The notes under the pieces are model-generated. The model was given only the letters and a program-made list of their open reading frames with translations, ran no database searches and was not told the origin of the DNA. Shown here one piece after another: positions 19,035 to 27,641 of a stretch of DNA of 64,000 bases (the first letter of the stretch is position 1; each line of letters opens with the position of its first letter). Origin of the DNA: GCA-002050365 sp964237235 (lineage in GTDB: Bacteria; Acidobacteriota; Blastocatellia; Pyrinomonadales; Pyrinomonadaceae); assembly GCA_964237235.1 (NCBI GenBank), contig CAXSGY010000016.1, positions 48,805 to 112,804 of the forward strand. Direction: 5' to 3'. The translations under genes and the position numbers were made by a program.

Positions 19035-19111
19035 TGGTGGCGGGAGGGAGACTTGAACTCCCGACCTTCGGGTTATGAATCCGACGCTCTAACCAGCTGA
19101 GCTACCCAGCC
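19035..19111 (-). tRNA. tRNA-Met(CAU), elongator type
   Basis: A full 77-base cloverleaf can be drawn: acceptor GGCTGGG/TCCCGCC, D-stem GCTC/GAGC, anticodon loop TTCATAA with anticodon CAU, variable loop AGGTC, T-arm GGGAG-TTCAAGT-CTCCC, discriminator A and an encoded CCA. G1-C72 pairing excludes the initiator. Two stem positions do not pair: U4 with C69, and A31 with C39. The anticodon arm (TCGGA loop CCCGA) is otherwise close to that of initiator tRNAs. tRNA-Ile2 with lysidine is a less likely alternative. Confidence 0.88.
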
Positions 19112-19166
19112 ACGAATTTAAGATTATAGTTTGCTGCGCGGAAAAATCAAGCGAATTTAGGCGAAA

Positions 19167-19212
19167 TTTCCATTCGATTGTATTATTACAAAGAAAAGCA
19201 ATCGAATGGAAA
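19167..19212 (+). promoter_or_regulatory. inverted repeat enclosing the antiporter start codon
   Basis: TTTCCATTCGATTG (19167-19180) is perfectly complementary to CAATCGAATGGAAA (19199-19212), and the second arm contains the antiporter's ATG (19206-19208). The 18-base loop holds the AAAGAAAAG stretch that would serve as ribosome site. If transcribed, the hairpin would hide the start codon. Confidence 0.6.
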
Positions 19213-20411
19213 CCTTTAAAATCGAACAAATCGAATTGATAATTTTAATCGGCGCAATCGTCGCCCTGCTCGCCCGTCGTCTTAAAATTCCATACACGGT
19301 CGGCTTGGTTTTGGCGGGAATTTTCGTCGCGTTTCTGCCGCTCAATCTCGAAATAAATTTCAGTAAAGAATTGCTTTTCAAGGTTTTGCTGCCGCCGCTG
19401 ATTTTTGAAGCCGCGCTGTATATTCGCTGGCAGGAATTGAAAAAAGATCTCGCGCCGATTATCACTTTTGCGGTTGTCGGCGTGCTTTTATCGGCATTCG
19501 TCACCGCCGCGATTATGCATCTGGCAGTCGGCTGGTCGTGGCAGGCGGCGATATTGTTCGGCGTTTTGATCGCGGCGACCGATCCGGTTTCGGTCATCGC
19601 CACGTTTAAGGAAGCCAAAGTCGAAGGACGGTTGCGGCTGCTCGTCGAAGCCGAAAGTCTTTTTAACGACAGCACAGCGGCGGTCGCCTTTACCGTCGCG
19701 CTCGCGTTCGCGGCGGGCGAAACTTTGAGTTTAATCGGGTCAATCTGGCTGATGTTTTTGTCGGTCGTCGGCGGCATTTTAAGCGGCTTGCTGATCGGCG
19801 GTTTGGCGATGCTTTTGATTGGCAGAACTAAAGACAATCTGGTCGAATTGGCGATGACGACGCTCGCCGCGTTCGGTTCGTTCTGGCTCGCCGAACATTT
19901 TCATCTGTCGGGAATTTTAGCGACGACCGCCGCGGGACTTTTGATCGGCAACGCGACGGCGTTCGGAACTTTCACCGAAAAGGGCGAAGAAGCGGTCGGA
20001 CATTTCTGGGATTTTGCGGCGTTCGTCGTCAATTCAATAATTTTCGTGATTCTCGGAGTCAACGTCGCTTATCAGGCGTTTGCCGCCGCGTTTGTGCCGA
20101 TAATCGTGGCGATCATCGCCGTCGCCGCAGCTAGAGCGATTGCCGTCTATCCGTGTTCAGCTTTGTTCAGATGGTCGTCTTTGAAAATCGAGTCAAATCA
20201 CCAGCATATTTTATTTTGGGGCGGGCTGCGCGGCGCACTGGCGTTGGCTCTCGCGCTCGGCATTCCCGAAAATTTGCCGTATCGTCAGGAAATTTTGACC
20301 GTCACGTTCGGTGTCGTCGCGTTTTCGGTTTTCGCACAGGGTTTAACGATTACGCCGCTTCTGCGCCGTCTCGGACAAATTACGAAAAGCAGTGCGACTG
20401 CAGAGAAATGA
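19206..20411 (+). CDS. CPA1-family Na+/H+ antiporter
   Basis: A 401-residue inner-membrane cation/proton antiporter with about 12 helices. Diagnostic motifs are RRLKIPYTVGLVLAGI near the N-terminus, LLPPLIFEAALYI, the ion-binding ATDPVSVIATF and AESLFNDSTAA. It lacks the long cytoplasmic C-terminal domain of eukaryotic NHEs, as expected for bacterial NhaP/CvrA-like members, and ends in a short basic tail. It would export Na+ or K+ against H+ in pH and salt homeostasis. The tRNA lies divergently upstream. The start codon lies in a perfect inverted repeat, suggesting translational control. Confidence 0.9.
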   Translation: METFKIEQIELIILIGAIVALLARRLKIPYTVGLVLAGIFVAFLPLNLEINFSKELLFKVLLPPLIFEAALYIRWQELKKDLAPIITFAVVGVLLSAFVTAAIMHLAVGWSWQAAILFGVLIAATDPVSVIATFKEAKVEGRLRLLVEAESLFNDSTAAVAFTVALAFAAGETLSLIGSIWLMFLSVVGGILSGLLIGGLAMLLIGRTKDNLVELAMTTLAAFGSFWLAEHFHLSGILATTAAGLLIGNATAFGTFTEKGEEAVGHFWDFAAFVVNSIIFVILGVNVAYQAFAAAFVPIIVAIIAVAAARAIAVYPCSALFRWSSLKIESNHQHILFWGGLRGALALALALGIPENLPYRQEILTVTFGVVAFSVFAQGLTITPLLRRLGQITKSSATAEK

Positions 20412-20525
20412 TTAAAAATTGCTCGAATTTTGTCGAATTTGTAAATCGCGCATTCATCAAAAACAACAAAAATTTGCGAACAGACATCAAATTGAGCCTA
20501 AAATAAATTAAATGAGAAAAACGGA

Positions 20526-21482
20526 ATGCAAATTAAATCGAATAAAATCTGCAAAAACTCGCTCGTAATTTTCTGTCTGACCGGACTTTTGACCTTAGCG
20601 GCGGGCGCGCAAATATCAACCGGCGCGGCGAATCAAACGAGAATGCTGATTGTCGTTACCGAACCGAAAGCGATTGTCTGGCTCGACGACGTGCGCTACG
20701 GGACGACTGACGCTAACGGTAAGTTAACTCTCAGACCAATCGCGGCGGGCGCGCATACGCTTCGCGTACGGGCTGACGGTTTCAAGGAAATCTCGCAGCC
20801 AATCAGTGCCGCGCAAAAAGGCGAAGTCAAAATTTCCCTCGTCAAAACCGAAGACGCGGCGGAACTTCAGTTTCAGGAAGCCGAAAGATTATCGGAAGTT
20901 GACCGCGATAAAGCCGTCGTTGCGTATCGCAAAGCGATCAATCTGCGCCCGAAATACCCGGAAGCGTATCTCGCGCTGGCGCGTATTTTGACGGCTCAAA
21001 ATAATTACGATGACGCGCTCAAAGCGATTGCCGGAGCGCGCAAGGCGCGTCCCGCTTACGCCGAAGCGTCGGCGGTCGAAGGTCGAATTTACGTCACCGA
21101 AGAAATGCCGGAAAAGGCGACGGCTTCTTTCAAACGCGCTATCGCCGAAGGCAAAGGTTTTCAACCCGAAGCGCAGACGGGTTTAGGCTTGCTTTACCGC
21201 GAACAAGCCGAAGCCGCCGGCAACGGAGGCGATTTTGAAGCCGAAGCGGATAATTATCTGTTGGCAATCGCCGCGTTCAAAAAAGCCGCCGCCCAGCTTT
21301 CCGGCGCGCCCGACGCGATTACGATTTATCAATTTATCGGTCTGGCGTATGAAAAAATGAAAAAATACGACGAAGCGATCAAAGTTTACGAAGAATTTCT
21401 GCACGTCTTTCCCGACAGCAACGAAGCGACGGCGGTGCAGTCGTTTATCGTGCAGCTTAAAAAACAAATGAGCGAGCAATAG
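20526..21482 (+). CDS. secreted PEGA-domain/TPR-repeat protein
   Basis: 318 residues. A signal peptide (SLVIFCLTGLLTLAAGAQ) is followed by a PEGA-type beta domain at about 40-105 (VWLDDVRYGTTDANGKLTL, AGAHTLRVRADGFKE) and then several TPRs from about 115 to the end (PKYPEAYLALARIL, PAYAEASAVEGRIY, EKMKKYDEAIKVYEEFL). PEGA domains are common in surface proteins, and TPRs mediate protein contacts, so this is probably an envelope scaffold. Single gene with its own strong terminator. No enzymatic motif. Specific role unknown. Confidence 0.82.
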   Translation: MQIKSNKICKNSLVIFCLTGLLTLAAGAQISTGAANQTRMLIVVTEPKAIVWLDDVRYGTTDANGKLTLRPIAAGAHTLRVRADGFKEISQPISAAQKGEVKISLVKTEDAAELQFQEAERLSEVDRDKAVVAYRKAINLRPKYPEAYLALARILTAQNNYDDALKAIAGARKARPAYAEASAVEGRIYVTEEMPEKATASFKRAIAEGKGFQPEAQTGLGLLYREQAEAAGNGGDFEAEADNYLLAIAAFKKAAAQLSGAPDAITIYQFIGLAYEKMKKYDEAIKVYEEFLHVFPDSNEATAVQSFIVQLKKQMSEQ

Positions 21483-21491
21483 CTCGCAAAT

Positions 21492-21528
21492 AAAAAGAGA
21501 CGCTTTAACTTCAAAAGCGTCTCTTTTT
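21492..21528. terminator. bidirectional intrinsic terminator between PEGA/TPR and fasciclin genes
   Basis: A 15-bp perfect stem (21492-21506 with 21514-21528) with A-runs on one arm and T-runs on the other, serving the two converging genes. Confidence 0.92.
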
Positions 21529-21555
21529 ATTTTTCTACAAAAATCGCGACTCAAA

Positions 21556-22146
21556 TTAGTTGGGCATCAAAACCGTGTCAACAACGTGAATTACGCCGTT
21601 CGATTGTTTGACATCGGCGATGGTTACTTTCGACATTCCGCCTTTTTCGTCGGTTAAAACAAGCGTGTTGCCGTCCATCGAAGCCGTCAGCATTCCGCCC
21701 TCGACGGTTTTCAGCATTGCTTTGCCGCCGCCTTTTTTGATTTCCTTGGCGATTTTCTTCGAATCATAATTTCCCGCGACGACGTGATACGTCAAAATTT
21801 TCTTTAACATCGCCATATTTTCCGATTTCATAAGCATATCAACCGTTCCAGCCGGAAGCGCATCGAACGCCGAATTGGTCGGCGCAAAAACCGTGAACGG
21901 TCCTTTGCCCTTCAAAGTGTCAACCAAACCGGCTTGTTTGACGGCGGCGACCAAAGTCGTGTGGTCTTTGGAATTTACCGCGTTGTCAACGATGTCCTTA
22001 TTTTTATACATCGCCGCGCCGCCGACCATCGGGTTGTCGCTCTTCATCATTTTGTCCTGTTTCATCGTATCCTGCGCTGAAACGTTATTTACGCCGAAAC
22101 CGATGCCGAGCGCGATTAAAACAAATGCAAAAACAAACTTTTTCAT
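21556..22146 (-). CDS. secreted fasciclin (FAS1) domain protein
   Basis: 196 residues: signal peptide (FVFAFVLIALGIGFGVNNVSAQ), a linker rich in Met, Lys and Asp, then one FAS1 domain from about 55 to the end. FAS1 landmarks are LVAAVKQAGLVDTLKGKGPFTVFAPTN split over H1, LPAGTVDMLM, the ILTYHVVAGNYDSKKI block (H2 region) and the terminal IADVKQSNGVIHVVDTVLMP. FAS1 domains mediate adhesion and are widespread in bacterial exoproteins. Single gene. Confident family; biological role unknown. Confidence 0.93.
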   Translation of the reverse strand: MKKFVFAFVLIALGIGFGVNNVSAQDTMKQDKMMKSDNPMVGGAAMYKNKDIVDNAVNSKDHTTLVAAVKQAGLVDTLKGKGPFTVFAPTNSAFDALPAGTVDMLMKSENMAMLKKILTYHVVAGNYDSKKIAKEIKKGGGKAMLKTVEGGMLTASMDGNTLVLTDEKGGMSKVTIADVKQSNGVIHVVDTVLMPN

Positions 22147-22260
22147 ATTATCTCTCTATACTTCGTCCCTAATCTTTTATTGAAGGATTTAATTTTCCTT
22201 CTCAAAAAACATTTCGTTGAAGTATGAGAAACAGATTCAAATTTTCGGTTTCGACAGTCA

Positions 22261-24090
22261 TTACAAAGATTTTAAAGTGACTCGATAGACCTTGAACAAA
22301 CCGAAGGTTTTTCCTTCGCCGCGTTCATACCACGAATCGAGATTTTTATAATCCGGCTCGGCTTTGGTCGGAACGATGATGTATGAAAGTGCAGGCGCGG
22401 CGGCTTTTTCGCGGGTGAAATTTTTAATAAATTCGGCGTAATTATTGATTTCGGCTTGCATCTCCTGCCGCGTAATCGGTTTGGCTTCGCCACCCAAAAC
22501 GGGCAAAGCGCGCTCGCCGCCGAACAAAGCGGCGGTTACTTCGTAAAGGTTTTCGTTGACTGCCTTCGCCAAATCCTTCTCGTCGTAACCCGAATAATAC
22601 AGATAACGGTAAAACAGCTCGCGGTTTTCGACCGCGTTGATGCCGCCCGCCGAATTTGAATGCGGATTCCAGAGCGCGCGATACGAAGTCACCGTCGGAA
22701 TAAATTCGGCGACCATCAGATTTTGCGAAAAAACGGTCGCGTATTTTTGCCTGCCGACGCTCGGCGGCGAATCAATGTTCTGTTGATCGCGCAAATAGAC
22801 GAGTGCCGGAATCGAATCGTCGCGCAAACTCTCGTAACCGGCGTTTCTGCGGGTCGTCGCGGCTGATTCGACCACGCCCCAAGCCGCCGCGATGATTCCT
22901 AAATAAACAAGCCCGCGCCGCAATTTCGGCAAAATTTCTTTGTTTTTATAAAGCTCGAGCCAGAGCCGGACGAGCATTACGAAAGCGATTAAAACGAGAT
23001 AATTAGCGATGAAAATTTCGTAGTGAACCGGCTGCAAAGAGCGTCCCGTAACAACTTGCTGATTAAAAAGAATAAAAGGCGTGAGCGCGGTCGAAAGCCC
23101 GAATAATGCTTGCGGAGAAGTCAAATCGTATGCACCGCGCCGCGCGAGAAAAAAGACGGCGGCGGCGATCAGCAAACCGAATAGTTCGGGCAGAGCGGTT
23201 AAATTCGGCATTCGCGTATAACTTAAAAGCTGCACCGAATCGGTGTTCGTCGAACGGTTGGCAAGCATCAGAAAATACGGAACGAGCGCGGCGATGCCAA
23301 ACAAACCGACCGCGCAGGCTTTCAAAAGCGTCTGTTTCCGCTCGTCGCGCCGCCGGACGAGCCAGAGCAAAATCAAACAACCGAACCAAGCCAACGCCGC
23401 CGTCCATAAATAAAAATAAGAGAACACTAAAACGACTAACAGCGCGCCGGAAAAAATCGTGTATAAAATCGCGCTCCGATTCGTTTCCGCCGTCAGCATA
23501 CGCCAGACGAACAGGCAGAAAACGAAAAAAATCGGAAAGGCGAAACCCGGTTGATACCTTCGCAAAAACGGAAAAAAATCGCACAGATAATTCCCCAGAA
23601 TCAAATGCTGCAATTCGCCCTCAAAAGCGACTGCGCCGCCCAAACATAATACCGTCAAAACGCCGACGGCGGACAATAAATCGTCTTCGGTAACAGCGCG
23701 AAGCAAATTAAAAATCGCCAAAGCGGAAAATATCGCAATCAAAAAATTCAAGACGACAAACGCCGTCGAAGTCTGTAAACCGAGCAGCCGCGCCGGCAGA
23801 GCAATTGTGTATGCGGGAATGAATTGAATCGAATAAAGCGATTCGTTCTGCGGAAATTCGGGCGCATCGTCCGTGCCGATAAACGGATCATTTTTGCGCG
23901 GTCGGTCGTTGACAATCGAATTGACGTAACCCGAATACGCCACTTCGTCGTAATTTGAGACGGCATACGCGCCCGCCCACGAAAAGCCTTTCACCAGCCA
24001 TAAATTTATCTGCGGATAAACAGCCAGAAAAACGACGATTATCGTTGGAATCAACCAAAATTTCCAGGTCCTGCTTTTTTCAGCTTCCAT
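22261..24090 (-). CDS. polytopic inner-membrane protein, GT-C-like layout
   Basis: 609 residues with about 11-12 hydrophobic helices spread over the first 420 residues, followed by a hydrophilic C-terminal domain of about 190 residues. A short acidic stretch NYDEVAYSGYV lies in the first outside loop after helix 1; GT-C glycosyltransferases carry their catalytic acid in the same place, so it could transfer a sugar from a polyprenyl-phosphate donor. I do not recognise the family with certainty. No glycan-assembly genes are nearby, which weakens the guess. The ATG at 24090 is followed by a charged cytoplasmic start (MEAEKSRTWKFW). Confidence 0.75.
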   Translation of the reverse strand: MEAEKSRTWKFWLIPTIIVVFLAVYPQINLWLVKGFSWAGAYAVSNYDEVAYSGYVNSIVNDRPRKNDPFIGTDDAPEFPQNESLYSIQFIPAYTIALPARLLGLQTSTAFVVLNFLIAIFSALAIFNLLRAVTEDDLLSAVGVLTVLCLGGAVAFEGELQHLILGNYLCDFFPFLRRYQPGFAFPIFFVFCLFVWRMLTAETNRSAILYTIFSGALLVVLVFSYFYLWTAALAWFGCLILLWLVRRRDERKQTLLKACAVGLFGIAALVPYFLMLANRSTNTDSVQLLSYTRMPNLTALPELFGLLIAAAVFFLARRGAYDLTSPQALFGLSTALTPFILFNQQVVTGRSLQPVHYEIFIANYLVLIAFVMLVRLWLELYKNKEILPKLRRGLVYLGIIAAAWGVVESAATTRRNAGYESLRDDSIPALVYLRDQQNIDSPPSVGRQKYATVFSQNLMVAEFIPTVTSYRALWNPHSNSAGGINAVENRELFYRYLYYSGYDEKDLAKAVNENLYEVTAALFGGERALPVLGGEAKPITRQEMQAEINNYAEFIKNFTREKAAAPALSYIIVPTKAEPDYKNLDSWYERGEGKTFGLFKVYRVTLKSL

Positions 24091-24188
24091 AAATTTTATG
24101 AATTCCGTTCAAACGAAAAGACAAATATTTGCCGGAAAATTTTATAATTATTTGAAGATTTTTAATGATTTTGGGGTTCTGAACGACA

Positions 24189-24224
24189 AAGGCGGGCAGC
24201 CCAAAATTCTAGACTGTCCGCCTT
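24189..24224 (-). terminator. hairpin downstream of aldolase gene
   Basis: AAGGCGGGCAG (24189-24199) pairs with CTGTCCGCCTT (24214-24224) with one G-U pair. It lies 24 bases past the aldolase stop; the following U-tract on the minus strand is short. Confidence 0.65.
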
Positions 24225-24247
24225 CAAAGATATGAAAAAAACCGGCT

Positions 24248-25324
24248 TTAAGCAACCGTTATTTCTTTTGCGAGATAAACGTCCTGAATCGCGTTCAGCA
24301 AATCCGCGCCTTCCGCCATCGGGCGTTGAAAGGCTTTTCTGCCGGAAATTAAACCCATTCCGCCGCCGCGTTTATTGATGACGGAGGTGCGAACCGCGTC
24401 CGCCAAATCCGAATCGCCCTTCGATTCGCCGCCGGAATTAATCAAACCGCAGCGTCCCATATAACAGTTGGCGACTTGATAGCGCACCAGATCAATCGGG
24501 TTGTCGGTCGTCAGTTCGGTGTAGATTTTCGGATTCGTTTTGCCGTAACTGCTTTCGACGTTCAGCGCGTTAAAGCCGCCGTTATTGGTCGGCAGTTTCT
24601 GTTTGATGATGTCAGCTTGAATCGTTACGCCCAGATGGTTTGCCTGTCCGGTCAAATCGGCGGACGTGTGAAAATCCTTTTCTTTGGTTTTGAACGCCGG
24701 ATTTCTCAAATAACACCACAGAATCGTCGCCATTCCGAGTTCGTGCGCGTAGGCGAAGGCTTTTGACACTTCGACCAGCTGGCGCGTCGATTCTTCCGAG
24801 CCGAAATAAATCGTCGCGCCGACGGCGACCGCGCCCATCTCGCGGCACTGGTCAATCGTGCCGAACATCACCTGATCGAATTTATTCGGATAAGTCAAAA
24901 GCTCGTTATGATTGATTTTGACGACGAACGGAATTTTGTGCGCGTATTTGCGGGCAACCATTCCAAGCACGCCGAACGTCGAAGCGACCGCGTTGCAGCC
25001 GCCTTCAACGGCGAGCTTGACGATATTTTCCGGATCGAAATACTGCGGATTCGGCGCGAACGACGCGCCCGCCGAGTGTTCGATGCCCTGATCAACCGGC
25101 AAAATCGAAAGATAGCCGGTTTTGGCGAGTCGTCCGTTATCGAATAAAGTCTGTAAAGAGCGCAGAACATTCTGGTTGCGGTCACTGCTGAGCCAAACGC
25201 GGTCTACGAAATCCGCGCCGGGAATTTGCAGATTTTCCTTCGGAATAGTTTTCGTCTCGTAACTTAAAAGCGTCTCGGCTTCCGCGCCGAGCAGGTCTTG
25301 AATTTTATGGAAATCAACCGACAT
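24248..25324 (-). CDS. fbaB: class I fructose-bisphosphate aldolase (FbaB/DhnA type)
   Basis: 358 residues. Cleaves or condenses fructose 1,6-bisphosphate via a Schiff base. The FbaB/DhnA fold is recognised from LPVDQGIEH (Asp78), VKINHNELL (Lys136), GATIYFGSEES and the strand carrying the probable Schiff-base lysine, IQADIIKQKLP (Lys241). The C-terminal phosphate-binding SGGESKGDSD and GLISGRKAFQRP are also present. Start supported by an AAAGGAGA ribosome site 6 bases away. Single gene with promoter at 25381-25410 and a LacI-type site between promoter and start, which suggests sugar-dependent control. Confidence 0.92.
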   Translation of the reverse strand: MSVDFHKIQDLLGAEAETLLSYETKTIPKENLQIPGADFVDRVWLSSDRNQNVLRSLQTLFDNGRLAKTGYLSILPVDQGIEHSAGASFAPNPQYFDPENIVKLAVEGGCNAVASTFGVLGMVARKYAHKIPFVVKINHNELLTYPNKFDQVMFGTIDQCREMGAVAVGATIYFGSEESTRQLVEVSKAFAYAHELGMATILWCYLRNPAFKTKEKDFHTSADLTGQANHLGVTIQADIIKQKLPTNNGGFNALNVESSYGKTNPKIYTELTTDNPIDLVRYQVANCYMGRCGLINSGGESKGDSDLADAVRTSVINKRGGGMGLISGRKAFQRPMAEGADLLNAIQDVYLAKEITVA

Positions 25325-25360
25325 TTACAGTCTCCTTTAATGTTGTATAATTGCGTGTTT

Positions 25361-25374
25361 TGAAAGCGTTTTTC
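25361..25374 (-). promoter_or_regulatory. LacI-type operator candidate upstream of aldolase gene
   Basis: TGAAAGCGTTTTTC resembles catabolite/LacI-family operators (central CG between A- and T-rich arms), lying between the aldolase promoter and its start codon. Its core GAAAGCGTTT recurs, inverted, before the GH5 gene. Confidence 0.35.
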
Positions 25375-25380
25375 GAGCCG

Positions 25381-25410
25381 ATTATAGCATAAAAACAATT
25401 TTCACTTGAA
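25381..25410 (-). promoter_or_regulatory. sigma-70-type promoter of the aldolase gene
   Basis: On the minus strand a perfect TATAAT (25386-25381) is preceded by TTCAAG (25410-25405) with an 18-base spacer, about 60 bases upstream of the start codon. Confidence 0.5.
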
Positions 25411-25470
25411 TTTCAAACTTTTCTTGCTTCAAATGATTATCAGATGATAGAATTTTAACGACGATTTCTC

Positions 25471-25499
25471 TTGAGTCGCGGCTGTCAGTTCCCTAAATT
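25471..25499 (+). promoter_or_regulatory. possible promoter of the first DUF3857 gene
   Basis: TTGAGT (25471-25476) and TAAATT (25494-25499) are separated by 17 bases, 75 bases before the start codon. Both boxes are imperfect. Confidence 0.35.
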
Positions 25500-25573
25500 A
25501 GCAGCCTTATCCCATAATCTTTAACCCGCGCCGTATCGCGCGGCAGACAATATACAAAAAGAGGTATTAGCTA

Positions 25574-27586
25574 ATGTTCTTAACCGTTGGAAGGCGTATT
25601 GCCCTGCTTTCTATTTTGAGTTTGTTCGTGTTCGGCGCGCAGTTTGTTGCCGCGCAGGACAAAAACTGGCGCGACATTTCGCCCGCCGAATTAGCGATGA
25701 AAACGCCGCAAGTCGAGCCGGATGCCGACGCGGAAGCGATTTTTTGGGAAGTTCGCGTAGATGACAGCGCAGACAATGAACTCGCGCTCAAGAATTATGT
25801 GCGCGTGAAGATTTTTACCGAACGCGGACGTGAAAAATACAGCAAATTCGACATTCCTTTTACGCGCGGAGTGAAAATCAAAGATATTGCCGCGCGCGTT
25901 ATCAAAGCCGACGGCTCGGCGGTCGAAATCGGCAAACAGGATATTTTCGAGCGCGAGATTATTAAGGCGAATAAAACCAAAATCAAAGCCAAATCGTTCG
26001 CCGTCCCGAATATCGAACCGGGCGTAATCGTCGAATATCGCTATCGTGAAGTGATTGAAGATGCCGGCGCGAAGGGAATGGATTTATCGTTCCAGCGCGA
26101 TATTCCGGTTGAAAAACTTTCTTATTACTACAAGCCCTACAATAAAAGAGAGCCTAATTATCAATCGTTTAACTTTACCGATACGAAATTCATCAAGGAC
26201 GACAAAGGATTTTATCTGGCGCAAAGAACCAATGTGCCGGCTTTTAAAGAAGAGCCGCGAATGCCGCCGAGCAATATGGTGCGTCCCTGGATGCTTTTGC
26301 AGGGCGTTAGTCTGAACATCGTCAACGCCTCGGCGTTTAATATCCAATACACGATTAAAGACCCGAGTAATCCGAGAAGTTACTGGAGTTCGGTCGCTCA
26401 GGAAAATGCCTTTCTCGCAAAATTCATTGATAAATCCGACAAAGAAATAAAACGGGTGGCGACGGAGATTACCGCTTCGGCGACCACGCCCGAAGAAAAA
26501 TTGCGAAAGATTTACGAGTTCTGCCAGACGCAAATCAAAAATACGACCTTCGACCCGACGCTGACCGATGAACAGCGCAAAAAGCTGCCGGAAGTAAAAT
26601 CGCTCTCCGACGTTTTGAAAAACAAATCAGCCGCGTCGCCGTTCATTGATATGTTGTTCGGCTCGATGGCGAATTCGCTCGGGTTCGAAACGCGCGTCGC
26701 GCTTCTGGCTGATCGTAGCCAGATGTTTTTCAAGCCGGAAATGACGAACGAGTCTTTCGTCCATCCGGGCGCGATTGCCGTCAAAGTCGGCGAAGAATGG
26801 CGATTCTTTAATCCGGGAATGAGTTTTCTGCCGTTCGGCAAACTCGTCTGGTATGAACAGGACGTTTTTGCTTTGCTGGTCAGCGAAGACAATTCGCTGT
26901 GGTCGAAAACGCCGCTGGCTGAAGCGCAGGATTCGATTGCCCGGCGCACCGGAAAATTCAAGCTGCTCGAAGACGGAACGCTCGAAGGAACGGTCAAGGT
27001 CGAGTTTACAGGACAAAGCGGAGTCAGTTATAAATTGGACAACTACGACGAATCGGCTAACAAGCGCGAAGAAGACCTGAAAGACGAGATCAAAACGCGC
27101 ATCAGCACGGCGGAAGTCTCCGACATTCAAATAGAAAACGTCGCCGAGACTGAAAAACCGGTCGTTTACCAATATAAAGTGCGCGTTCCGAACTACGCGC
27201 AGAAAACCGGCAAACGTCTTTTTCTACAGCCCGGATTTTTTGAATACGGAGAAAATCCGCTATTTTCGACGGCAACCAGAAAATACGATATATATTTTAA
27301 TTATCCCTGGTCGGAAAACGACGATATCGAAATCGAGCTTCCGAAAGGCTTTTCTCTGGATAACGCCGACGCTCCCGGAGTGCTTGCCGATCCGCAAAAA
27401 ATCGGCTCGCTGAGCATTAAAATGGCTCTGGTAAACAACACCAACACTTTGAAATACGAACGAAAATTTTATTTCGGCGGCAGCGGCAGAATTTTATTTC
27501 CGTCCGAATCCTACAAACCGCTGAAAGATTTATTCGACGCGTTTCACAAAGCCGATACGCATACGATTACGCTCAAACAAAATTAA
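25574..27586 (+). CDS. secreted DUF3857/transglutaminase-like protein with degenerate catalytic site
   Basis: 670 residues with signal peptide ending near residue 27 (FVAAQ). The DUF3857 beta-rich domain covers about 50-260 (VRVKIFTERGREKYSKFDIP). A transglutaminase-like core follows at about 290-420, then a C-terminal DUF2569/DUF3858-like beta domain. Aligned by eye to its downstream neighbour, the nucleophile Cys is replaced by Ser (Ser355), His397 is kept in FVHPGAIAVKV, and the Asp is replaced by Asn413 (FFNPG). It is therefore probably not a cysteine enzyme and may be a structural or regulatory partner of the neighbour. A terminator separates the two genes. A GAGGTATTAG stretch precedes the ATG. 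Confidence 0.85.
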   Translation: MFLTVGRRIALLSILSLFVFGAQFVAAQDKNWRDISPAELAMKTPQVEPDADAEAIFWEVRVDDSADNELALKNYVRVKIFTERGREKYSKFDIPFTRGVKIKDIAARVIKADGSAVEIGKQDIFEREIIKANKTKIKAKSFAVPNIEPGVIVEYRYREVIEDAGAKGMDLSFQRDIPVEKLSYYYKPYNKREPNYQSFNFTDTKFIKDDKGFYLAQRTNVPAFKEEPRMPPSNMVRPWMLLQGVSLNIVNASAFNIQYTIKDPSNPRSYWSSVAQENAFLAKFIDKSDKEIKRVATEITASATTPEEKLRKIYEFCQTQIKNTTFDPTLTDEQRKKLPEVKSLSDVLKNKSAASPFIDMLFGSMANSLGFETRVALLADRSQMFFKPEMTNESFVHPGAIAVKVGEEWRFFNPGMSFLPFGKLVWYEQDVFALLVSEDNSLWSKTPLAEAQDSIARRTGKFKLLEDGTLEGTVKVEFTGQSGVSYKLDNYDESANKREEDLKDEIKTRISTAEVSDIQIENVAETEKPVVYQYKVRVPNYAQKTGKRLFLQPGFFEYGENPLFSTATRKYDIYFNYPWSENDDIEIELPKGFSLDNADAPGVLADPQKIGSLSIKMALVNNTNTLKYERKFYFGGSGRILFPSESYKPLKDLFDAFHKADTHTITLKQN

Positions 27587-27590
27587 ATAT

Positions 27591-27628
27591 AAAAGGCGGC
27601 GCATCGAATTTTAATTCGCCGCCTTTTT
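27591..27628 (+). terminator. intrinsic terminator between the two DUF3857 genes
   Basis: AAAAGGCGGCG (27591-27601) pairs with CGCCGCCTTTT (27617-27627), followed by T. It lies directly after the first gene and 14 bases before the second start. Confidence 0.88.
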
Positions 27629-27641
27629 ACCTGGAGAATTT

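Noticed and set aside
19157..19837. 226-residue minus-strand frame
   Set aside because: Antisense to the Na+/H+ antiporter, whose motifs are unmistakable; composition is that of a shadow.
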